A stretch of DNA of 64,000 bases, taken from contig NZ_AP019773.1 in the NCBI RefSeq assembly GCF_009936175.1, positions 1,236,001 to 1,300,000 of the forward strand, in the 5' to 3' direction. The stretch is from Bartonella quintana. Lineage in GTDB: Bacteria > Pseudomonadota > Alphaproteobacteria > Rhizobiales > Rhizobiaceae. Positions 38,720-49,949 of this stretch are shown here, one piece after another; position 1 is the first letter of the stretch, and each line of letters opens with the position of its first letter. The position numbers and the translations under genes were made by a program. The notes below the pieces were generated by a model. The model saw nothing but the letters and a program-made list of their open reading frames with translations. It was not told the origin of the DNA and made no database searches.

Positions 38720-40417
38720 ATGAAAAAAAACCAACCAGCCCCTTCTGCACCTCTTTCGGTGAAAGAATTAAAAAAACGCTACGAACAGCCTGCCACAAGA
38801 ATATCCTCTCCAGAAACCCTCTCTGCAAGGATTTCTCCAAAAGACAAAAGACAGGCTTCCCCGAAACTGGAAGCATTAAAAAAACGCTATGAACACCCTC
38901 CCACAGAAACATCTTCTTCAGAATCTCTATCTGCAACGATTGCCCCACAAAGACCACTTCGCATGAAAGAGAAATTGGCTCAGATGGAGCAAGCAAAAGA
39001 AACTGCAGATGTAAAGATTGTCCCACCACAAAGACCACCTCGCATGAAAGAGAAATTGGCTAAAATGGAACAAGACAGAGAAACTGCAGATGCAATGGCT
39101 GCTCCACCAAAACCACCTCGCATGAAAAAGAAATTGGCTCAGATGGAACAAGCCAGAGAAATTGGAGACGCAATGGCTGCTCCACCAAAGCCACCTCGCA
39201 TGAAAGAGAAATTGGCTCAGATGGAACAAGCCAGAGAAATTGGAGACGCAATGGCTGCTCCACCAAAGCCACCTCGCATGAAAGAGAAATTGGCTCAGAT
39301 GGAACAAGCCAGAGAAATTGGAGACGCAATGGCTGCTCCACCAAAGCCACCTCGCATGAAAGCCAGAGGGCAAAGCAGTATCGCCGCAGAAAGTGAAACC
39401 CTCTACGCTACAGCTGCTCCGCAAAAACCACTTCACGTGAGAAAGACACTTGTTAACACAATGGAACAAAAGCTCTTGATCGACGCATATCAGGAAGAAA
39501 TTCGATATTGGTGCGGAATGGTTTATGGCGATCGGCTTATTTTAGACGAAAGAATGGAAGAGGTTCAAAAAAACCCTGCTCTGGGAGAACAGCTCTCACG
39601 AGAAGTTGCAGAAAATCCCCAGTCTATTGCTCAATTCGCTGGTAAAAAAATGCTTGGCTTGAAAACGAAGGCACGCAAAGAAGCTGAAGAAAATTTTTCA
39701 TCTCTTTGTGCTACTCTTGAGGGTTATGTATATACTGTAAAATACTCACAAGAAACCACTATGCGTGTTACTCATGCAGAACAAAGCCACCATGAAGAAC
39801 CAACACTGAGAGGACAAAGAGCTGAAAATCTACGAAAGCCGCTTCATCCTGAAAAGGAGATGGCACCTCTTTCGAATAAGGAAATTGCCAACAGGATTCA
39901 AAGAGATCCATCGGTTCAATATGCTCAAGCAGAAGTCTGCTATTGGTGCAAAATCGCTTATGGCGACCCGAGTATTTTGCAGGAAAGAATTGAAGAGATT
40001 CAAAAAAGTCCCAGCATGGGAGAAGAGCTTTCATGGCAAGTTGCAAACCATCCTACGTTTTTTCATAAGCTTGCGGGTAGGCAAATGCTTGGCATAAAAA
40101 ATCAAACACGCAAAAAAGCCGAAGAAGGTCTTTCTACCTTATGTAGCGCCATTGAAAATTATGCAGATATTGTAAAACAAGTAAGAGACAATATTGTGCA
40201 AACCCATCAAGCACAACAAAACTGCCAAGAACAGTCTGTGGAATTGGCTCAAGACTTGCAAAAACAGCAAGCTTTATCAAAGCGGCATAAGCTGCCTGAG
40301 TATTCAACAGTTACTGCGCATGAGGGTGTAGAAGCCTCCAGGCAAGCACAGCAGCAATCGCCAGACGTTCGACCACGCAAAGTTGGGGCAGCAAAAGCAA
40401 TGGCTTTCGCCAGCTAA
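38720..40417 (+). CDS. Tandem-BID Bep effector with Tyr-to-Asp repeat array (BepD/E/F-like)
   Basis: 565 residues. The N-terminal 240 residues carry repeats of 26-27 residues with the core PPKPPRMKEKLAQMEQ. Aligned to the repeats of the neighbour genes, the tyrosine position (E-x-L-Y-A) is Asp in five units (ETAD twice, EIGD three times), Ser in two (ETLSARI, ESLSATI) and Tyr in only one (ETLYATA, about residue 228). PPKPPR fits the class II SH3 motif PxxPxR. BID domains lie at about 246-348 and 385-493; the second is very similar to the second BID of the previous gene. Tail RPRKVGAAKAMAFAS. Export by VirD4 is expected; host partners unknown. Confidence 0.87.
   Translation: MKKNQPAPSAPLSVKELKKRYEQPATRISSPETLSARISPKDKRQASPKLEALKKRYEHPPTETSSSESLSATIAPQRPLRMKEKLAQMEQAKETADVKIVPPQRPPRMKEKLAKMEQDRETADAMAAPPKPPRMKKKLAQMEQAREIGDAMAAPPKPPRMKEKLAQMEQAREIGDAMAAPPKPPRMKEKLAQMEQAREIGDAMAAPPKPPRMKARGQSSIAAESETLYATAAPQKPLHVRKTLVNTMEQKLLIDAYQEEIRYWCGMVYGDRLILDERMEEVQKNPALGEQLSREVAENPQSIAQFAGKKMLGLKTKARKEAEENFSSLCATLEGYVYTVKYSQETTMRVTHAEQSHHEEPTLRGQRAENLRKPLHPEKEMAPLSNKEIANRIQRDPSVQYAQAEVCYWCKIAYGDPSILQERIEEIQKSPSMGEELSWQVANHPTFFHKLAGRQMLGIKNQTRKKAEEGLSTLCSAIENYADIVKQVRDNIVQTHQAQQNCQEQSVELAQDLQKQQALSKRHKLPEYSTVTAHEGVEASRQAQQQSPDVRPRKVGAAKAMAFAS
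39011..39406 (+). repeat. 78-bp tandem repeats with PxxPxR and Asp in place of Tyr
   Basis: Exact 78-base spacing between units at 39095, 39173, 39251 and 39329 (26 codons); a preceding unit at about 39011 is 81 bases long. The last full units are almost identical at DNA level, which indicates recent expansion. Confidence 0.88.
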
Positions 40418-40461
40418 CATGCACAAGCTTTGGTCTTTAATATGATCTCTTCGTCTAATTT

Positions 40462-40496
40462 CTTGGCGCCAATTATTTTATGGAAATTGCGCCAAG
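40462..40496 (+). repeat. Inverted repeat after the last bep gene
   Basis: CTTGGCGCCAATT ... AAATTGCGCCAAG, arms of 12-13 bp with a single bulge, 45 bases after the stop. It is the clearest member of the series at 34717, 36558 and 38447. There is no T run, so it may be a factor-dependent terminator, an mRNA-stabilising hairpin or a regulator site. Confidence 0.7.
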
Positions 40497-41837
40497 AGTG
40501 TTACTGTTGTGGTTTGTTATAGCAAATATTTAAAAAACACCCCTTGTCATAGAGTGTAAATTCGTAAGCAGGTGATACTAGAAGCAAAGAAAAGTGCGAC
40601 ATAAAACCAAACAGCCATAGAGACTACTAAACAAAAAGATACCCGAACCACTTCTCATGACTCTTAACAACGATCCATCTGCCTCCTCTGTTTCTCCTTC
40701 GCGCGAAGCTATGCCGATATCCCAGGCCATATCTTATGAACACTTCCCCAATCTCCTACGATGCAATTTATGAAGAGAAAAAATGAATAAAAAAACATAA
40801 GGAGTGTTTTTATGAAGAAGTAAGCGGACATCCTCATTGTATTTGCCAGCCCCCAATGTTGCGAAAATCTCTGTATTCAAACACTTCATAAGAGACATTT
40901 TTACTCCCGTCTTCAAAGTGTTTCTCTCTACACGCCAATCCCACTTGTGATGTGCAAGTAAAGAATCTTGTTTGATTCAACATAAACAGGTTTGAAATGC
41001 AAAAATCTTACGCTCTTCGAGGTTCTAGTTCAATTTAAAACGCTGAATTATCTTTACAAATCAAAGCATTGTATACCATCCCTAAACGCTCTTTGGATAC
41101 CAAACACATATTTTCTTTAGAAAAGACTGTTCTTCATTTAAAATTGCTTCTTTGTTGTTAAGTTTGTGAGCAAATCTCTGATCCAATAACTTCCCCCATC
41201 TTTCTTCAGTTAATACGCATAAGCTTAATTTCTATTTTATTATGTTTCTTTACACAGCAAAATAAAGCAAATAGGACAAAATTGCTCTCTGATTTTTGAT
41301 CTGGTGTAAAATTACATCTCCAAACACTAAACTGAAAAGCTTCTTTACAGAAGCGATACAAAATACATCACAGAATAAACTCTATACTCCCTATATCTAT
41401 GCTCTCCCTATAGTTTAAAGCACATTGAAGCGTTTTGGAGCATTATGAACACATCAAAGCGATATTTATGGCAACAGAGCGCAAAAAAGAAAACATCCCC
41501 GGTTATCATATCTGGCAGAAATGAAACAGAGCACGAAGCATAAATAACCACCGGCTTCCCATTCTTTCTTTCTCCTTGTATTCATTCTATTGCCCTCCAT
41601 TTCCAGCTCAAGAAAAAACAATATTGATTGTTTTATGAAAACAATACAAACTGTAATGGAGCAATAAAAATAGAGGTTAAAGAGTATGAATGTCCTCTTG
41701 TTGACAGAAGGATAAACACCATCGTAAAACACTTCAAAAATGGATTCTTGTCTTGGCATGCTGTTCAAATTTTTATGATCAATAATTTTATTTATTTTTT
41801 CCTCATCGCTCCTTCATGATAAACCCGATGTATTTTT
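40497..41837. other. 1.3-kb non-coding gap closing the T4SS/effector island
   Basis: No gene is supported. A plus-strand frame at 40657 (MTLNNDPSASSVSPSREAMP..., 38 codons) has no recognisable family. The end must contain the promoter of murJ. The lack of coding DNA between the accessory island and the conserved murJ-trpS block suggests deleted effector genes. Confidence 0.45.
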
Positions 41838-43409
41838 ATGACCCTGATTAAAAAATTTGCAACTGTTGCTTCTGGAACCCTCATGAGCCGTATTTTTGGC
41901 TTTATACGCGAAATGCTGATGGCCGCAGCCCTGGGAACTGGTCCTGTTTCCGATGCCTTTAACGCTGCTTTTCGTTTTCCCAACACATTCCGCCGATTTT
42001 TTGCTGAAGGCGCCTTTAATGCAGCTTTTGTTCCTCTTTTTGCAAAAAAAATTACTAAAGATGGTCAAGAAACTGCATGCAAATTTGCAGAAGAGGTGTT
42101 TGGTGTTCTTTTTTCGCTGCTGTTACTTTTAACCATTGTCATGGAATTAAGTATGCCTTTTTTAGTACGAACCATAATTGCCCCAGGTTTTGCAGAGGAT
42201 GCGACAAAATTTAACGCTACAATTCATTTTACCGCAATCATGTTTCCCTATTTAACATGCATGTCTTTAGCAGCCATGATGGGGGGCATGTTAAATGCCT
42301 TGCGGCGCTATTTTATCGCAGCCATCGCCCCCCTCTTTTTAAATATTATTTTGATTAGCGTGCTTGCCTATGCTTGGATATACCAATTTGATGCTTGGCA
42401 TATCGGCTTAAATCTTTCCTGGGGCGTCTTGGCTGCAGGACTTCTCCAACTCGCCTTAATCGCGGTTGCTCTGCGTCAAAGTGGAATGAAAATTTTCCTC
42501 CGCCGTCCCCATCTTAGCCCCAATGTTCGCAAGCTTTTAACATTGGCATTCCCTGCTGCTATCACAGGAGGGATTACGCAAATCAATTTATTAATCAATA
42601 CCAACATTGCTTCCAGCCAATCGGGTGCTGTATCCTCTTTGATGTATGCCGATCGTCTTTACCAATTACCACTCGGTGTGATAGCAATTGCCGTTGCAAC
42701 CGTTCTTTTACCAGAATTAACAAGAGCCCTCCGCAGTAAAAACCACAAAGAAACCCACGATTTGCAAAACCGCTCTATTGAATTGACCCTGTTGTTAACT
42801 TTACCTGCATCCGTGGCTTTTCTGCTGCTCTCTCACCCAATTGTCAGTTTACTTTTTGAGCGTGGACAATTTACCAGTGAATCAACACACCATGTTGCAC
42901 AATTACTTGGGCTTTATGGGCTAGGACTTCCAGCTTTTGTACTGATCAAAGTCTTTATTCCTAATTTCTTTGCCCATGAAGATACAAAAACACCAATGAT
43001 TTTCACAGGTATTTGCGTTTTTATCAATATCAGCCTAGCCTTAATCCTCTTTCCAATTTTGTCAGCACGGGGCATTGTCATTGCTGAAATTACCTCTGGG
43101 TGGGTTAACACACTATTGCTTTGGGGCATTCTCATCAAACGTGGTTATTGGAAATACGATACACAACTGATAAAACGAATGGTATGTTTGATTATCACGA
43201 CTCTTTTAAATGCTATAGCCCTATATTATGTGCTTGATATTCTTTGCTTTTTTTCTTTCCCTTTATCCTCACAAGCATCGTTTTTCTTGCGTGCTCTCAC
43301 CTTGGCAGGGATCATGATTGTCATATTCTTGGTATATTGTATGGCCTATTTTTTACTTGGCACCCGTTCCTTTTTCCTCACCCTTAAAAATTTTAAAAAA
43401 CGTCTATAA
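41838..43409 (+). CDS. murJ: Lipid II flippase MurJ (MviN)
   Basis: 523-residue MOP-superfamily transporter that flips lipid II across the inner membrane for peptidoglycan synthesis. The N-terminus (KFATVASGTLMSRIFGFIREMLMAAALG) with essential Arg residues is typical, followed by about 14 hydrophobic segments and the motif FNAAFRFPNTFRRFFAEGAFNAAFVP. Normal length. In rhizobia murJ and trpS are adjacent, as here. Confidence 0.97.
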   Translation: MTLIKKFATVASGTLMSRIFGFIREMLMAAALGTGPVSDAFNAAFRFPNTFRRFFAEGAFNAAFVPLFAKKITKDGQETACKFAEEVFGVLFSLLLLLTIVMELSMPFLVRTIIAPGFAEDATKFNATIHFTAIMFPYLTCMSLAAMMGGMLNALRRYFIAAIAPLFLNIILISVLAYAWIYQFDAWHIGLNLSWGVLAAGLLQLALIAVALRQSGMKIFLRRPHLSPNVRKLLTLAFPAAITGGITQINLLINTNIASSQSGAVSSLMYADRLYQLPLGVIAIAVATVLLPELTRALRSKNHKETHDLQNRSIELTLLLTLPASVAFLLLSHPIVSLLFERGQFTSESTHHVAQLLGLYGLGLPAFVLIKVFIPNFFAHEDTKTPMIFTGICVFINISLALILFPILSARGIVIAEITSGWVNTLLLWGILIKRGYWKYDTQLIKRMVCLIITTLLNAIALYYVLDILCFFSFPLSSQASFFLRALTLAGIMIVIFLVYCMAYFLLGTRSFFLTLKNFKKRL

Positions 43410-43502
43410 TACAAAACGTCTATAATACTTTGTCTTGCTTTCAGAAAGATCCTTTGTCACAAAACACAAAACGAATAACTTTACTTAAGAAAGAACTCTC
43501 TT

Positions 43503-44573
43503 ATGGACACCTTTACACCCCTTGTCTTTTCCGGCGTACAACCGACTGGTAATCTGCATCTTGGCAATTACCTTGGAGCCATTAAGCATTGGGTTGAACT
43601 GCAAATGTCCTATAGTTGCTTGTATTGCGTGGTTGATATGCACGCGCTCACACTGAACCCGGATCCACTTATCTTACGTGAATCCACCAGAGCAGTCACA
43701 GCAGCCTTTTTAGCTGCTGGTATTGATCCCCAAAAACAAATCATTTTTAACCAGTCTCAAGTTTTTCAGCATGCTGAATTAGCATGGATTTTGAATTGTA
43801 TTGCCCGTATTGGCTGGCTCCAACGCATGACGCAGTTTAAAGATAAAGCAGGGAAAGATCGCGAACAAGCATCCCTTGGGCTTTTTGCCTATCCAAGTCT
43901 TATGGCTGCCGATATTTTACTCTATCGCGCCACGCATGTTCCGGTGGGGGACGACCAAAAACAGCATGTTGAATTGACCCGCGATATTGCCCAAAAATTT
44001 AACAACGACTATTCACACCGTATTGCAGATTTAAATTTTGGTGTCTGTATGCAAATGGGTGAGGAAAAAAGACAAAGCTTTTTCCCCATACCAGAAGCGC
44101 TTATTGGCAAGACAGCGATGCGCGTTATGTCTTTACGCGATGGTACAAAAAAAATGTCAAAATCAGATCCTTCAGATTTTTCACGCATTAATTTGACTGA
44201 TGATGCGGATCTTATCGCAAAAAAAATACGTAAAGCAAAAACTGACTCCGGAGCTTTTCCTGACACACTTACAGCCTTAAAAGGACGCCCAGAGATCGAT
44301 AACCTGCTTGGTATTTATGCTGCTTTTGCACAAATAAGCAAAGAAAAGGCTCTTTTAGAGTTTTCTGGAAAACAATTTTCGCTTTTTAAAACAGCCTTAG
44401 CTGACCTTGCCGTCCATAAGCTTGCCCCAATCACACAAGAATTACGTCGACTTCACCAAGAAAACAGTTATATTGACTCTGTTTTACACAATGGCGCAGA
44501 ACGTGCTAGTGCACTGGCCGAAAAAAATATGAAAAAAATCCGTGAAATTGTTGGATTTTTGCACGATGCATGA
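43503..44573 (+). CDS. trpS: Tryptophanyl-tRNA synthetase
   Basis: 356-residue class I synthetase charging tRNA-Trp. HIGH-type motif HLGN at residues 19-22 ([13 protein letters not shown]) and KMSKS at 217-221 are both intact, as are the ATP-site residues ([15 protein letters not shown]). Lies 93 bases after murJ, likely the same transcription unit. Confidence 0.98.
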   Translation: MDTFTPLVFSGVQPTGNLHLGNYLGAIKHWVELQMSYSCLYCVVDMHALTLNPDPLILRESTRAVTAAFLAAGIDPQKQIIFNQSQVFQHAELAWILNCIARIGWLQRMTQFKDKAGKDREQASLGLFAYPSLMAADILLYRATHVPVGDDQKQHVELTRDIAQKFNNDYSHRIADLNFGVCMQMGEEKRQSFFPIPEALIGKTAMRVMSLRDGTKKMSKSDPSDFSRINLTDDADLIAKKIRKAKTDSGAFPDTLTALKGRPEIDNLLGIYAAFAQISKEKALLEFSGKQFSLFKTALADLAVHKLAPITQELRRLHQENSYIDSVLHNGAERASALAEKNMKKIREIVGFLHDA

Positions 44574-44634
44574 AACAATAAAACTTAAACTGTAAAAAGT
44601 AAAAAAATTGTCTGTAGAAAATAGAGAAAACCCC

Positions 44635-45126
44635 ATGGTTTCCAAGCAAAAAAATCCGAAAACAGGTCACAAACGGAAAATTTTAGTCATTATTGATGAA
44701 ACGCCAGAGTGTCGACGTGCCGTTGCTTTTGCCGCACAGCATGCCCAAAATACCAATAGAACATTGGTGTTGCTGTGTGTCGTTGATAGTGTAGAATTTC
44801 AACATTTTCTGGGCGTAAATAACGTTATGCGATCGGAATCAACGCAAGCTGCCTATAAAATATTGGGAGAAATTGCCGATGATGTACGCACCACACACGC
44901 CCTTAAAACAGAAATAATTGTGCGTGAGGGAAAAAAAATTGATGAAATTGCCAACCTGATCGACGAAAATAAGGAGATCGCGCTCATTGTTTTAGCTGCC
45001 AGTGGACACACAGAAGGACCAGGCCCACTTGTCCAACTTATCGGGAGTCGGGGAACAGCTTTTTCAATCCCTGTTACCGTTATTCCAAGCAATCTTGCCG
45101 ATGAAGATATTGAATCCATTGCTTAA
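44635..45126 (+). CDS. Universal stress protein (UspA family)
   Basis: 163 residues from the ATG at 44635; a TTG at 44608 would add nine residues and neither start has a strong ribosome site. Rossmann-like Usp fold: KILVIIDETPECRRAVAFAAQHA at the N-terminus and the ATP-binding type loop G-H-x9-G-S near the end (ASGHTEGPGPLVQLIGSRGTAFSIPVTVIP). The rhizobial order trpS-uspA-nifU is preserved. Precise role unknown. Confidence 0.92.
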   Translation: MVSKQKNPKTGHKRKILVIIDETPECRRAVAFAAQHAQNTNRTLVLLCVVDSVEFQHFLGVNNVMRSESTQAAYKILGEIADDVRTTHALKTEIIVREGKKIDEIANLIDENKEIALIVLAASGHTEGPGPLVQLIGSRGTAFSIPVTVIPSNLADEDIESIA

Positions 45127-45182
45127 ATACAGTATTCTGAACTCAACGACCTTCCTAACCTTTCACACCAAAAGGAGAGTGT

Positions 45183-45761
45183 ATGTTTATTCAAACTGAA
45201 ACCACACCAAATCCTGCAACACTTAAATTTTTGCCAGGTCGTGTGGTACTTTCCAAGGGTGTCTTAGAGTTTCGTACCAGTGAAGAAGCCGCTAAAAACT
45301 CACCTTTAGCTGCAAAACTGTTTAATATTCCAAATGTTAATGGTGTTCTTTTGGGTTATGATTTCATTACCGTGAGCAAAAAAGATGGCGAGTGGCAACA
45401 TCTCAAACCAGCCATTTTAGGCACCATTATGGAACATTTTCTATCCGATGCCCCGGTTATCAACACAAATGCCACAATACAAGCGCAAACGCACGCCCTT
45501 AACGAAGAATTTTATGACGAAAAAGACGTCGATATCGTCTCAACAATCAAGGAACTTCTTGAAACACGTGTTCGCCCAGCTGTTGCCAATGACGGTGGAG
45601 ATATTACTTTCTGTGGATTTGAAAACGGTATTGTTTACCTCAATATGCGGGGAGCCTGTGCCGGATGCCCCTCTTCAACTGCAACACTAAAAACTGGTAT
45701 TGAAAATCTTTTACGACATTTTATCCCAGAAGTTTTAGGTGTTGAAGCCATGCCGCAATAA
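45183..45761 (+). CDS. NifU/Nfu-type Fe-S cluster scaffold protein
   Basis: 192 residues with an AAGGAG site 6 bases before the ATG. The N-terminal Nfu domain (MFIQTETTPNPATLKFLPG) is followed by the C-terminal NifU domain with the cluster-binding CxxC at Cys159 and Cys162 (GACAGCPSS). Delivers 4Fe-4S clusters to target enzymes. A decayed copy of its 3' end follows at once. Confidence 0.95.
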   Translation: MFIQTETTPNPATLKFLPGRVVLSKGVLEFRTSEEAAKNSPLAAKLFNIPNVNGVLLGYDFITVSKKDGEWQHLKPAILGTIMEHFLSDAPVINTNATIQAQTHALNEEFYDEKDVDIVSTIKELLETRVRPAVANDGGDITFCGFENGIVYLNMRGACAGCPSSTATLKTGIENLLRHFIPEVLGVEAMPQ

Positions 45762-45770
45762 AAAACGCCA

Positions 45771-45985
45771 ATATCGTCTCAACAATTAAGGAACTTCTTG
45801 AAACACGTGTTCGCCCAGCCGTTGCCAATGACGGTGGAGATATTACTTTCTGTGGATTTGAAAACGGTATTGTTTACCTCAATATGTGGGGAGCCTGTGC
45901 CGGATGCCCCTCTTCAACTGCAACGCTAAAAACTGGTATTGAAAATCTTTTACGGCATTTTATCCTGGAATTCTAAAGGATTAAA
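45771..45985 (+). pseudogene. Partial tandem copy of the nifU 3' end
   Basis: Starting 10 bases after the nifU stop, 215 bases repeat 45532-45746 with an offset of 239 and few changes (for example CGGGG to TGGGG before AGCC, and loss of frame near the end). No start codon or promoter. The CxxC coding part is still readable, but there is no complete domain. Confidence 0.9.
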
Positions 45986-46164
45986 GTCCTTCCAAAATAA
46001 AACGAGGATGAGATTTTACAAAATACCGATACAGAGCATTCTTAAAGAAAAACGCTTTCATAAAAACACTTATATTGAACAAGAGAAAAAAGCATAAGAG
46101 AAGAGCAAAATCTGATGACATCATAACGATACATCAGAAACTTTAATGAAACAAAAAAATTGTA

Positions 46165-46192
46165 CAAAAAAAACGGGCTCAGTGGCCCGTTT
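46165..46192 (-). terminator. Rho-independent terminator of groESL
   Basis: On the minus strand, 23-50 bases after the groEL stop, an 8-bp stem AAACGGGC / GCCCGTTT with 6-base loop is followed by a T run. Confidence 0.88.
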
Positions 46193-46214
46193 CCTTTTAC
46201 CTTTATGCAAGGGC

Positions 46215-47858
<1,644 letters not shown>

Positions 47859-47918
47859 TTAATTTCTCCTTGGAGTTATGTCCTAAATAGTAGAAAATGA
47901 AAAAATTGAGAGGCTGGA

Positions 47919-48215
47919 TTACCCCAAAATTCCCATAATGTCAGATTCTTTCATAATTAAGAGGTCTTCACCATTAATCTTCACTTCGGTTCCAGACCAC
48001 TTTCCAAACAAGATACGGTCTCCTGTTTTCACTTCTAAAGGCACACGCTTTCCATTGTCATCGAGAGCTCCATTGCCAACAGCAATAATTTCACCTTCTT
48101 GAGGTTTTTCCTTAGCTGTATCAGGGATGATAATCCCCCCAGCAGTTTTGTTTTCAGATTCAACCCGACGGACAACGACACGATCGTGAAGTGGGCGGAA
48201 TTGTATGTTAGCCAT
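47919..48215 (-). CDS. groES: Co-chaperonin GroES (Hsp10)
   Basis: 98 residues, with the mobile loop [20 protein letters not shown] and the conserved [26 protein letters not shown]. Caps the GroEL chamber. Located 60 bases upstream of groEL on the same strand and behind the CIRCE element. Confidence 0.99.
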   Translation of the reverse strand: MANIQFRPLHDRVVVRRVESENKTAGGIIIPDTAKEKPQEGEIIAVGNGALDDNGKRVPLEVKTGDRILFGKWSGTEVKINGEDLLIMKESDIMGILG

Positions 48216-48264
48216 ATTTCAAATCCTTAAAACTTAATATAATTGCATTAATCTTAAGTCCTTG

Positions 48265-48291
48265 TTAGCACTCATAGTTGGAGAGTGCTAA
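48265..48291 (-). promoter_or_regulatory. CIRCE operator of groESL
   Basis: TTAGCACTC - nine bases - GAGTGCTAA, a perfect match to the CIRCE consensus bound by the heat-shock repressor HrcA. It lies 50-76 bases upstream of the groES start, where it would cover the promoter or early transcript. Confidence 0.97.
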
Positions 48292-48438
48292 CAGTAGCGG
48301 TAATATAAAATCGCCACTTTCCAATGTCAAGGTTCTTTACAAATAATTTCTCTCAAGAGGCTTCAAAGTCTTGCCTCTTTTTTCTATTTTGCGTTATTTA
48401 CCCTTTTTATTAACCACTGAACATAAAAGGATCTTACC

Positions 48439-49827
48439 ATGGTTGAAACACGTCAGGAAACAGATAGCTTTGGAACGATTTCAGTACGTCAAGATCGTTA
48501 TTGGGGAGCACAAACTGAACGTTCTCTGCATAATTTTAATATTGGCACAGAAAAACAACCTCTCACCATCATCTATGCCTTAAGCCTTATCAAAAAAGCT
48601 GCAGCTGTTGTCAATATGGAAAAAGGCAAGCTTGCACAAAACATCGGAAAAGCAATCATTACTGCCGCCGATGAAGTGCTCGCAGGAGCATTTGATACGC
48701 ATTTTCCACTTTCTGTCTGGCAAACTGGTTCTGGCACCCAAAGTAATATGAACGTCAATGAAGTCATCGCCAACCATGCCAGCATGCTTTTGGGAGGAAA
48801 ACTTGGCAGTAAAGCACCCGTTCACCCCAATGATCACGTAAATATGAGCCAATCGTCAAACGATTCCTTTCCCACAGCACTTCACATTGCCACCACACTC
48901 CAAACACGCCAACACTTATTTCCCATCCTTGACGCTCTTATTACTACTTTAAGAAAAAAAGAAGAAGAATTTGCCGATATCATCAAAATCGGACGCACCC
49001 ATACCCAGGATGCAACACCTCTGACATTAGGACAGGAATTTTCAGGTTATCGCGCAGCACTAGAAGCCAACCGCCAACGCATTGAAAGTGCGCTTGCCGA
49101 TGTCCAAATGCTTGCCCAAGGAGGGACAGCTGTTGGAACAGGACTCAATGCACCGCAAGGTTTTGACGTTGCTTTTGCGCAAACAATCAGCACCCTCACA
49201 GGAATAACCTTTAAGACTGCCAGCAATAAATTTGAAGCACTCGCCCATCATGGAGCCCTTGCACATTTTCATGGAAGCTTGAATGCATTAGCAGCTGATC
49301 TATTTAAAATTGCCAATGACATTCGGTTTTTGGGATCCGGTCCACGCTCAGGGCTGGGTGAACTAAGCCTTCCAGAAAATGAACCAGGATCTTCCATTAT
49401 GCCAGGCAAGATCAATCCCACGCAGTGTGAAGCAATGACTATGGTTGCTTGCCAAGTTTTCGGCAATCATACCAGTGTAACATTTGCCGCAAGCCAGGGA
49501 CATTTTGAACTCAATGTTTATAAACCTGTTATTGGCTATAATGTTTTACAGTCGATTACGCTTCTTGGTGATTGCATGCGTTCTTTTGACATGCATTGCA
49601 TTCAAGGATTACGTGCCAATCGAGTCCATATTCACTCTCTCATGGAACGCTCTCTCATGTTAATAACAGCTCTTGCACCGAAAATTGGCTATGAAAAAGC
49701 TGCCGAAATTGCTAAAGCAGCATATAAAAATGACACGACTTTGCGTACTGAAGCTATCAAAGCGGGAGTTTCTGGAGATGATTATGATCGGCTGGTTGAT
49801 CCCAAAAAGATGATCCACCCGCAATAA
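48439..49827 (+). CDS. fumC: Class II fumarate hydratase
   Basis: 462 residues, interconverting fumarate and malate in the TCA cycle; the class is oxygen-stable and iron-free. The superfamily signature [15 protein letters not shown] is intact (about residue 317), as are [19 protein letters not shown] and [17 protein letters not shown]. Start at ATG 48439 with an AAAGGA site 8 bases before it. Confidence 0.98.
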   Translation: MVETRQETDSFGTISVRQDRYWGAQTERSLHNFNIGTEKQPLTIIYALSLIKKAAAVVNMEKGKLAQNIGKAIITAADEVLAGAFDTHFPLSVWQTGSGTQSNMNVNEVIANHASMLLGGKLGSKAPVHPNDHVNMSQSSNDSFPTALHIATTLQTRQHLFPILDALITTLRKKEEEFADIIKIGRTHTQDATPLTLGQEFSGYRAALEANRQRIESALADVQMLAQGGTAVGTGLNAPQGFDVAFAQTISTLTGITFKTASNKFEALAHHGALAHFHGSLNALAADLFKIANDIRFLGSGPRSGLGELSLPENEPGSSIMPGKINPTQCEAMTMVACQVFGNHTSVTFAASQGHFELNVYKPVIGYNVLQSITLLGDCMRSFDMHCIQGLRANRVHIHSLMERSLMLITALAPKIGYEKAAEIAKAAYKNDTTLRTEAIKAGVSGDDYDRLVDPKKMIHPQ

Positions 49828-49903
49828 ACAAATAGATTGAAACCTCCCTGATAGACCTCTCTATTCCTGATAGACCTCTCTATTAGAATATCGGAATTAG
49901 AAT

Positions 49904-49925
49904 ATCGGACCGCAAGCGGTCCGAT
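49904..49925 (+). terminator. Terminator after fumC
   Basis: A 10-bp perfect stem ATCGGACCGC / GCGGTCCGAT with a very tight AA loop (or 9 bp with 4 bases), followed by TTCTTATT. Just before it two short direct repeats occur: CTGATAGACCTCTCTATT twice and TAGAATATCGG twice. Confidence 0.7.
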
Positions 49926-49949
49926 TCTTATTGGATCTTAAACAATCTA

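Noticed and set aside
37160..39406. CRISPR array
   Set aside because: The regular repeats are in-frame parts of effector genes, contiguous without spacers, and no cas genes are present.
35254..39469. Long minus-strand ORFs opposite the bep repeats
   Set aside because: Repeats in the true coding strand keep the complementary frames open; no start sites or sensible protein composition.
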